A stretch of 64,000 bases of DNA, from assembly GCF_013074385.2 (NCBI RefSeq), contig NZ_JABEYA020000011.1:22583-86582 (forward strand), read 5' to 3'. How positions within the stretch are numbered: position 1 is the first letter of the stretch; each line of letters starts with the position of its first letter. Under the pieces are notes generated by a model that did no database searches, was not told the DNA's origin, and saw nothing but the letters and a program-made list of their open reading frames with translations. Below are positions 57,981 to 64,000 of this stretch, piece after piece. This DNA is from Vibrio ostreicida (GTDB lineage Bacteria > Pseudomonadota > Gammaproteobacteria > Enterobacterales > Vibrionaceae). The translations under genes and the position numbers were made by a program.

Positions 57981-58655
57981 ATGAATAGGACCGCACTGGT
58001 GGCGATAATCTTCGCGACGATGTCTTTGGCAAGCCCTGCAGTAATGGCGAAGGATTCTATTGTCACTAAAGTAGGAGTCGAGGCATGGTGGGTGGATACA
58101 GAAGTTAATGAAATTCGTCGTGATAAAGAAGTGGCTGCCAGCTTTTACGCTGCCTTGGAGCACGACGTCAAATATGTACCAAACGCACGCCTTAGAAATG
58201 TGAGTGTCGGCAATGAATTTATGGCGTTCGACAAACTTGACCTGACTCTTTATTACCCTGTCTTAAGCCATGATTTACTCCGCTTTGATGCGGGTCTTAC
58301 CTTGAGTAACCTGACTAATACCAAGCATAAAAATACGGAAACGGGACAGGTTAAAGACTTTGACGGATTCATTTGGGCTTTCTTTGGTTACGCTGAAATT
58401 GGCGTGCAAGATAGCCCACTTGATATTGTTGGTGAGATGAATTTTGGCAATAGCAATGGTCTTAAGACCACCGATTTGTTAGCTGGCCTTCAATATACCA
58501 TTCCATTCGATGAGTCGGTTTTACGTTTGCGTAGCGGCTATCGGGTGATCGACCTTGAGTCAGATGAGTTTAAATCATCGATTGAAAACAGTACGCTGGG
58601 TAAGCCATTTATCTTGGCCAATGGTGTGTTTGCGGGCATCGAGTACCATTTCTAG
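57981..58655 (+). CDS. TIGR04219-type outer membrane beta-barrel protein
   Basis: 224 residues. A signal peptide (MNRTALVAIIFATMSLASPA and VMA) is followed by beta-strand-rich sequence with alternating hydrophobic residues, starting VGVEAWWVDTEVNEIRRDK and ending in a terminal Phe (VFAGIEYHF), the signature for outer-membrane insertion by BamA. I recognise it as the TIGR04219 family of small vibrio/shewanella barrels. No function is established. A terminator follows 21 bases after the stop. Confidence 0.82.
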   Translation: MNRTALVAIIFATMSLASPAVMAKDSIVTKVGVEAWWVDTEVNEIRRDKEVAASFYAALEHDVKYVPNARLRNVSVGNEFMAFDKLDLTLYYPVLSHDLLRFDAGLTLSNLTNTKHKNTETGQVKDFDGFIWAFFGYAEIGVQDSPLDIVGEMNFGNSNGLKTTDLLAGLQYTIPFDESVLRLRSGYRVIDLESDEFKSSIENSTLGKPFILANGVFAGIEYHF

Positions 58656-58676
58656 GTTGGGTTTCTTCTAAATAGG

Positions 58677-58703
58677 CGCTGCGTCATATCGCGGCGTTTT
58701 TTT
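58677..58703 (+). terminator. Terminator after the outer-membrane protein gene
   Basis: CGCTGCG and CGCGGCG (one G-T pair) around a 6-base loop, followed by seven T. Confidence 0.85.
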
Positions 58704-58802
58704 ATACCTATTGGTTATACCGTCGTCATTTTATTTAGCAAATATGTTTCTTTGCGCCATCCTTAATAAGGGTTTTGTTAATAAATTCGAGAAAGGACTC
58801 TC

Positions 58803-59033
58803 ATGACACTTAATGAACTCAGAAACTTGTATCGAGAAAACCAGCTAGTGGAAGCGATCATAGAGCCTTCCTCTCAAGAGGGAGCTTGGATTGTCGAGTT
58901 TCGTCATACTCGTGGAGGGCTTGTGCTGTTAACCGATGCCCATGGACAAGAGTGCCATTATATTGATATTGATTTGGCGTCTAAATCTGCAATGGCGGTC
59001 GGTTTTAGGCAAGTTCGTGTAGAAGCTAAGTAA
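58803..59033 (+). CDS. Small conserved protein, unknown function
   Basis: 76 residues with GAAAGGA before the ATG. It begins MTLNELRNLYRENQLVEAII and includes WIVEFRHTRGGLVLLTDAHG and CHYIDIDLASKSAMAVGFRQ. No signal peptide or membrane segment. It resembles small vibrio proteins annotated as hypothetical and found near cysJ; I cannot assign a role. It stands alone between the outer-membrane protein gene and cysJ. Confidence 0.75.
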   Translation: MTLNELRNLYRENQLVEAIIEPSSQEGAWIVEFRHTRGGLVLLTDAHGQECHYIDIDLASKSAMAVGFRQVRVEAK

Positions 59034-59158
59034 AGGCTGCGGATTGAACTTTCTTTTTCTTTAATTCTAAAAGTTATAAAACATTCACTTCTATTCTTTC
59101 TTGTTATTAAAGAGAGTGGTTAATCTAGCATCACGCAATGAATAGGGATGTCGAGACC

Positions 59159-61000
59159 ATGTCTTTAAACAAGAACGTGTCCTCACCAGGAAACACGCCA
59201 CCAGAATTACCTTCTAACGCTTCGCCATTAAATGACCACCAGATGAATACGCTGCAACAAACCGTTTCAGAGCTGTCACCGCAGCAGCTTGCGTGGGTGA
59301 GTGGTTATTTTTGGGGGCTGTCACAATCGGGGTCTGAGGGGGCGGCACCAGTGATGCAATCTGCAGTCGCGGTGAAGTCGGTTGGAAAACTGTCGATTAT
59401 CTTTGCTTCTCAAACAGGGAACGCGAAAGGGGTCGCTGAAGCATTGGAGCAGGACGCAAAAGCTCAGGGCATTGCCGTTGAGCTTTTTGATGCCAGTGAT
59501 TACAAAGGGAAGAACTTTGCCAAGGAAAGCCACGTTATTATTGTTGCTTCAACCAATGGAGAAGGAGAAGCGCCGGATAATGCGATTGAACTGCATGAGT
59601 TCCTACAGTCAAAAAAAGCGCCTAAGCTACCTAATTTACATTATGCCGTCATTGGTTTAGGGGACTCTAGTTATGAGTTTTTCTGTCAAACAGGTAAGGA
59701 CTTCGATACGTTTTTGTCCAGATTAGGGGCGACGCCTTTTATTGATCGTCTTGATTGTGATGTCGATTATGAATTGCCTGCCGCGGAGTGGCGTCAGAGT
59801 GTTCTTGATCATGTGAGGGATGCTTTATCGTCAGGCAATGCCGCTGAAGTGGTTCAGTTGCCACTAGGGCAGGCGGCAAGCCACTCGCCTTTTAACAAGC
59901 AGAATCCTTTTACTGGGACCTTGTTGACCAACCAAAAAATCACAGGCCGAGATTCTGATAAAGAAGTCCACCACATTGAGATTGACTTGGAAGGGTCTGG
60001 CCTAACCTATCAACCCGGGGATGCTTTAGGCGTTTGGTTTGAAAATAGTTCTGATGTGGTGAATGCCATTCTCAATAAAGTCGGCTTGTCTGGTGTGGAG
60101 AGTGTCGAGGTCGATGGAAAAAGCCTGTCGATTCATAGCGCCCTAGTCGGTCACTATGAGATTACCGTTGCCAACCCGCAATTGGTGGTAAAATTTGCCG
60201 AATTATCGGGCAGTAAGAAATTACTAAAGCTGGGGGAAGACAAAAATAAATTACGCGAATACGCAACGCAAACGCAGGTTGTGGATGTCCTGTCTGAGAA
60301 GAAAACCAAGTTGTCTGCTCAAGATTTATTGAGTTTGCTACGGCGCCTAACACCTCGATTGTACTCGATAGCATCCAGCCAAACGGAAGTCGATGAGGAA
60401 GTTCACTTGACGGTCGGTTTGGTCGAATACGCTAAAGGCGATGAGAAGCGCTTTGGTGGCGCATCGAGTTTTCTCTCCCAGCGGCTGAACGAAGGCGATC
60501 AAGTTAAGGTCTTTGTAGAAAATAATAATAACTTCAAATTACCGAATAATGACGACACCCCAATACTCATGGTGGGGCCGGGGACCGGTGTTGCCCCCTT
60601 CAGAAGTTTTATTCAGCATCGTGATAATCGCGGTGCGAGCGGAAAGAGTTGGTTGTTTTTTGGCGATCGCACCTTCACCCAAGATTTTCTTTATCAAGTT
60701 GAATGGCAGAAGTCTCTCAAATCAGGGGCGCTAACACGGATGGACGTTGCGTTTAGTCGAGACCAAAAAGAAAAAGTGTATGTCCAGCATCGTCTACTAG
60801 AGCATGGTGAAGAAGTCTGGAAGTGGATACAGGAGGGGGCGTACCTCTACGTCTGTGGTGATGCGAGTCGTATGGCCAAGGATGTCCATGAAGCCTTTAT
60901 TCATGTGGTTGAGCAATATGGCAAGTTATCTCGGGATGACGCAGAAGAATTTATTAACCAACTCCGCAAAGAAAAACGTTACCAAAGGGATGTGTACTAA
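59159..61000 (+). CDS. cysJ: Sulfite reductase flavoprotein alpha subunit
   Basis: 613 residues from ATG at 59159 ([12 protein letters not shown]); ATG at 59138 would add seven residues. It passes electrons from NADPH through FAD and FMN to CysI. The flavodoxin domain (about 80-225) begins [17 protein letters not shown], and [17 protein letters not shown] lies in it. The FAD domain has [20 protein letters not shown] and [11 protein letters not shown], the NADPH domain [20 protein letters not shown], and the end is KRYQRDVY, as in E. coli. The stop overlaps the cysI start by one base. Confidence 0.96.
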   Translation: MSLNKNVSSPGNTPPELPSNASPLNDHQMNTLQQTVSELSPQQLAWVSGYFWGLSQSGSEGAAPVMQSAVAVKSVGKLSIIFASQTGNAKGVAEALEQDAKAQGIAVELFDASDYKGKNFAKESHVIIVASTNGEGEAPDNAIELHEFLQSKKAPKLPNLHYAVIGLGDSSYEFFCQTGKDFDTFLSRLGATPFIDRLDCDVDYELPAAEWRQSVLDHVRDALSSGNAAEVVQLPLGQAASHSPFNKQNPFTGTLLTNQKITGRDSDKEVHHIEIDLEGSGLTYQPGDALGVWFENSSDVVNAILNKVGLSGVESVEVDGKSLSIHSALVGHYEITVANPQLVVKFAELSGSKKLLKLGEDKNKLREYATQTQVVDVLSEKKTKLSAQDLLSLLRRLTPRLYSIASSQTEVDEEVHLTVGLVEYAKGDEKRFGGASSFLSQRLNEGDQVKVFVENNNNFKLPNNDDTPILMVGPGTGVAPFRSFIQHRDNRGASGKSWLFFGDRTFTQDFLYQVEWQKSLKSGALTRMDVAFSRDQKEKVYVQHRLLEHGEEVWKWIQEGAYLYVCGDASRMAKDVHEAFIHVVEQYGKLSRDDAEEFINQLRKEKRYQRDVY

Positions 61001-62718
61001 TGAGCGATAAACCACAACTAGGAACAGAATTAGGCCCATTGGCGGATAACGAACGCCTCAAAGGTGAAAGTAACTTTTTGCGGGGTACGATCATCGATAA
61101 TCTCAAAGATCCAATCACGGGCGGTTTTACCAATGATAACTTTCAGTTGATTCGATTTCATGGAATGTATCAGCAAGACGACAGAGATATTCGGGCTGAG
61201 CGCCAAAAGCAGAAGCTTGAACCTTTACAAAACGTAATGCTGCGTGCTCGTATGCCCGGTGGCATTATTAAACCAGAGCAATGGTTGGCGATTGATAAAT
61301 TTGCTCATGACAACACCATGTATGGCAGCATTCGCCTAACCACGCGACAAACATTCCAGTTTCATGGAGTGTTAAAGCCCAATATAAAGCTAATGCATCA
61401 GACTTTAAACCAATATGGTATTGACTCGATTGCGACGGCGGGAGATGTGAATCGTAATGTGCTGTGTACTTCTAACCCCGTTGAGTCCGAGCTACATCAA
61501 CAGGCATATGATTGGGCGACAAAAATTTCAGAGCATCTCTTACCCAAAACTAGAGCGTATGCTGAGATTTGGTTAGATGGAGAAAAGGTCGAAGGTCATC
61601 AAGATGAAGAACCGATTCTTGGATCTCACTATTTACCGCGTAAATTTAAAACGACGGTTGTGATACCTCCACAAAATGATGTTGATGTACATGCGAATGA
61701 TTTGAGCTTTATTGCGATTGCTGAACAAGGCCAACTCATTGGTTTTAATGTGTTGGTGGGAGGGGGGTTAGCCATGACCCACGGCGATACCGCCACTTAC
61801 CCGAGAAAAGCGGATGATTTTGGTTTTGTCTCGATTGAAAAAACCTTGGATGTCGCTTCGGCCGTGGTGACGACCCAAAGAGATTGGGGAAATCGCTCTA
61901 ACCGGAAAAATGCGAAAACAAAATACACACTCGATCGTGTTGGCATCGAGGTATTTAAGAAAGAAGTTGAGACGCGTGCTGGGATCAGGTTCGAGAAATC
62001 GAGGCCATATGAGTTTACGGACCGAGGAGACAGAATTGGCTGGACAAAAGGAATCGACAATAAGTGGCATTTAGCATTGTTTATCGAAAACGGCCGCTTG
62101 TTGGACTCTCCCGAGAAGACGCTAAAGAGTGGGGTGGCGGAAATTGCCAAAATCCACCAAGGCGATTTCCGCATGACGGCTAACCAAAATCTGATCGTAG
62201 CTGGAGTACCGGAAGACCAGAAAACAGTCATAGAACTCATTGCGCGCAAGCATGGCCTAATGAGCGATAGTCATCGAGAGCAGCGCAAGAACTCTATGGC
62301 TTGTGTGGCTTTTCCTACCTGTCCATTAGCGATGGCGGAAGCAGAACGTTTCTTACCGCAATTTGTTACCGATGTCGAAAGCCTTTTAGACAAGCACGGA
62401 TTACCGGAAGAAGAAAATATCATTTTACGTGTGACTGGATGCCCGAATGGTTGCGGACGAGCTATGTTGGCGGAAATAGGTTTAGTCGGGAAAGCGCCGG
62501 GAAGATACAACCTTCATATAGGTGGCAACCGTGCTGGGACCCGAGTGCCCAAGATGTATAAAGAGAACATCACCGATGGCCAGATTCTAGAAGAAATCGA
62601 TCAGTTGGTTGGTCGCTGGGCTAAAGAGCGCACGCCTGCTGAAGATTTCGGTGATTTTACTATTCGTGCAGGTATTATTGATGAAGTGGTTGTATCAAAG
62701 AGGGATTTCTATGCTTGA
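61000..62718 (+). CDS. cysI: Sulfite reductase hemoprotein beta subunit
   Basis: 572 residues. It reduces sulfite to sulfide with six electrons at a siroheme coupled to a 4Fe-4S cluster. The four cluster cysteines are present as Cys435-x5-Cys441 ([18 protein letters not shown]) and Cys481-x3-Cys485 ([18 protein letters not shown]), one or two residues from the E. coli numbering. Siroheme needs CobA from the operon at 33.6 kb. Translation is coupled on both sides: one-base overlap with cysJ, eight bases with cysH. Confidence 0.97.
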   Translation: MSDKPQLGTELGPLADNERLKGESNFLRGTIIDNLKDPITGGFTNDNFQLIRFHGMYQQDDRDIRAERQKQKLEPLQNVMLRARMPGGIIKPEQWLAIDKFAHDNTMYGSIRLTTRQTFQFHGVLKPNIKLMHQTLNQYGIDSIATAGDVNRNVLCTSNPVESELHQQAYDWATKISEHLLPKTRAYAEIWLDGEKVEGHQDEEPILGSHYLPRKFKTTVVIPPQNDVDVHANDLSFIAIAEQGQLIGFNVLVGGGLAMTHGDTATYPRKADDFGFVSIEKTLDVASAVVTTQRDWGNRSNRKNAKTKYTLDRVGIEVFKKEVETRAGIRFEKSRPYEFTDRGDRIGWTKGIDNKWHLALFIENGRLLDSPEKTLKSGVAEIAKIHQGDFRMTANQNLIVAGVPEDQKTVIELIARKHGLMSDSHREQRKNSMACVAFPTCPLAMAEAERFLPQFVTDVESLLDKHGLPEEENIILRVTGCPNGCGRAMLAEIGLVGKAPGRYNLHIGGNRAGTRVPKMYKENITDGQILEEIDQLVGRWAKERTPAEDFGDFTIRAGIIDEVVVSKRDFYA

Positions 62719-63487
62719 TTCGATCGCGAATACCCCGCAATTAGCGAGTTTGTTAACGTTAACTAAAACCGAACAAACGCTGCGTTTGGCCGAGCTTAAT
62801 ATTGAGCTTGAAAAATTGACGGCTCAACAACGTGTGTCTTGGGCGCTAAAAAACCTGAAAGGGACGCATGTGATTTCTTCTAGCTTTGGAATTCAAGCCG
62901 CGGTGATGTTGCATCTAATGACTCAGGAAGAATCAGGCATTCCGGTAATTTTGACCGACACGGGTTACCTTTTTTCTGAAACGTATCTTTTTATCGATGC
63001 GCTAACGACAAAGCTGAACCTCAACCTTTACGTTTATCGTTCCCCTTACAGTGCGGCTTGGCAAGAAGCTCGATACGGAAAGTTATGGGAACAGGGTGTT
63101 AAGGGGCTTGAACAATATAATCATCTAAATAAAGTGGAGCCGATGCGAAGAGCGTTAGATGAGTTGAATGTTGGAACCTGGTTCTCTGGTTTACGTCGAG
63201 AGCAATCACAGTCGCGAGCTAACCTTCCTATCTTGACGATACAAAATGGTGTGTTTAAGTTTTTACCCATTGTAGATTGGACGAATAAAGACGTTCATTA
63301 CTATTTAGAAGAACATGGTTTGAGCTACCACCCTCTAAGAGATGAAGGATACCTTTCGGTTGGTGATACGCATACCACTAAAAAGTGGGAACCAGGAATG
63401 ACAGAAGAACAAACTCGTTTCTTTGGCTTGAAGCGAGAATGTGGACTTCATGAAGAAGGCAAGGAACAGGATGGTTCCGGGATCTGA
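62711..63487 (+). CDS. cysH: Phosphoadenosine phosphosulfate reductase
   Basis: 258 residues from ATG at 62711, which overlaps cysI by eight bases; longer readings extend into cysI and are not real. It reduces PAPS to sulfite with thioredoxin. The PP-loop-like motif is [34 protein letters not shown] and the C-terminal [16 protein letters not shown] hold the single catalytic Cys244. No second cysteine pair as in APS reductases, so the substrate is PAPS, consistent with cysC in this genome. Confidence 0.96.
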   Translation: MLDSIANTPQLASLLTLTKTEQTLRLAELNIELEKLTAQQRVSWALKNLKGTHVISSSFGIQAAVMLHLMTQEESGIPVILTDTGYLFSETYLFIDALTTKLNLNLYVYRSPYSAAWQEARYGKLWEQGVKGLEQYNHLNKVEPMRRALDELNVGTWFSGLRREQSQSRANLPILTIQNGVFKFLPIVDWTNKDVHYYLEEHGLSYHPLRDEGYLSVGDTHTTKKWEPGMTEEQTRFFGLKRECGLHEEGKEQDGSGI

Positions 63488-63505
63488 CCTTTTAATCGAC
63501 AAACT

Positions 63506-63530
63506 AAGGTCGCGCAAGCGGCCTTTTATT
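63506..63530 (+). terminator. Terminator of cysJIH
   Basis: AAGGTCGC and GCGGCCTT (one G-T pair) form an 8-bp stem with a GCAA tetraloop and are followed by TTATTTTG, 18 bases after cysH. Confidence 0.82.
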
Positions 63531-63662
63531 TTGATAAAGAGGAAAATGTGGATAACTCTGTGAGTAATGTGTTTGCTAGGTTGGGGTAAAGTTGGATAAA
63601 TAGGGGTTTGACTGAAAGATAGGCGTTTAAGCTGTATTTTTGCAATTTTTTCAAAATAACGC

Positions 63663-63690
63663 TTGCCAATATGAGCCGCTTCTCTATAAT
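63663..63690 (+). promoter_or_regulatory. rRNA operon promoter P1
   Basis: TTGCCA (63663-63668) and a perfect TATAAT (63685-63690) are 16 bases apart, the short spacing typical of rrn promoters, and are followed by a GC-rich discriminator (GCCACCTC). A T/A-rich stretch (TATTTTTGCAATTTTTTCAA) lies directly upstream like an UP element. Confidence 0.8.
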
Positions 63691-63810
63691 GCCACCTCGT
63701 TGACAGGGCAAGAGCTCATAAGGGTTCGAAGCTTGTTCGACAAGGCTTGAAGAAACAAAATAGTCATTTGCCTTTATCTTCTAAATTGAAAATAAAATGC
63801 AAAAAAGTGG

Positions 63811-63838
63811 TTGACACTGAAGATTATCTCGTTAGAAT
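63811..63838 (+). promoter_or_regulatory. rRNA operon promoter P2
   Basis: TTGACA (63811-63816) and TAGAAT (63833-63838) with a 16-base spacer, then GCCGCCTC, a stringent-type discriminator almost the same as that of P1. An A-rich UP-like stretch (TTGAAAATAAAATGCAAAAA) precedes the -35. In vibrios such tandem promoters stand before 16S rRNA genes. Confidence 0.85.
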
Positions 63839-63845
63839 AGCCGCC

Positions 63846-64000
63846 TCTTCCGAAGTGATGTAAATCGAAAAAGAAGAACCGCTCTTTAAAAATATAAACC
63901 TATCAATCTGTGTGGGCACTCGTTGATGATAATCCAAAAATGATTCTATTGAATCACTTTAGGTATCAATGAACTGAGTGACCAATACAAATAACGACTT
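63846..64000 (+). rRNA. rRNA leader with boxA (16S gene lies beyond the window)
   Basis: The leader from P2 runs to the edge. GCTCTTTAAA at 63881-63890 is boxA, the antitermination site bound by NusB-S10. GAATCACTTTAGGTATCAAT and the bases after it resemble vibrio 16S leaders. The mature 16S start itself is not inside the window. Confidence 0.75.

Overview
The window looks like a Vibrionaceae chromosome, most likely Vibrio or a close relative. The order purA, motX (Na+-driven polar flagellar motor), rnr, rlmB, S10/spc/alpha ribosomal operons matches what I recall for Vibrio cholerae. So do yheS-kefG-kefB-yheV-slyD, cobA-cysD-cysN-(SLC13)-cysC, zur-dusA-pspG and cysJIH. The last 350 bases hold two tandem rRNA promoters and a boxA leader, so a 16S gene should start just beyond the right edge. 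No database search was possible; family names come from recognition of motifs and family lengths.

Layout. 1-13.7 kb: a partial TIGR02444-type gene, a secreted YD-repeat protein behind a Fur-box-like site, yheS, the KefG-KefB potassium efflux pair, yheV, slyD, isoaspartyl peptidase, purA, motX behind a sigma-28 type promoter, rnr and rlmB. 13.7-27.8 kb: the complete S10, spc and alpha operons with secY and rpoA, including the S10 leader, a terminator/promoter/attenuator junction before rplN, and an alpha-operon leader resembling the S4-binding pseudoknot. 27.9-33.4 kb: fklB, an OapA/YtfB-like protein, a DMT transporter, elaA, a Crp/Fnr-like regulator and cpdB. 33.6-39.3 kb: sulfate activation (cobA, cysD, cysN, an SLC13 transporter with TrkA-C domains, cysC). 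39.3-40.2 kb: a CheX-like phosphatase and zur. 40.2-56.5 kb: accessory DNA between zur and dusA. 56.5-63.5 kb: dusA, pspG, a TIGR04219-type outer-membrane protein, a small conserved protein and cysJIH. 63.5-64 kb: rrn promoter and leader.

The accessory block (about 16.3 kb) is the most interesting part. Its left half is a signalling cluster: a hybrid histidine kinase (HK-REC-REC-HPt), a response regulator with an HD-GYP cyclic-di-GMP phosphodiesterase domain, and a divergent BLUF blue-light photoreceptor with all key flavin-site residues. Its right half has orphan genes (one with a G8 tract near the start codon, one secreted and cysteine-rich), a frameshifted IS3-family remnant, a complete type I restriction-modification operon (hsdM-hsdS-hsdR), an IS256-family transposase tail with a putative terminal repeat, and the N-terminal remnant of a tyrosine integrase directly upstream of dusA. 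dusA is a known integration site for mobile elements, so the restriction locus probably arrived by integration there and was then fixed as the integrase decayed.

The two sulfur blocks form one pathway. CysD/CysN and CysC activate sulfate to APS and PAPS, CysH reduces PAPS to sulfite, CysJI reduces sulfite to sulfide, CobA supplies the siroheme precursor for CysI, and the SLC13 protein is the likely sulfate importer.
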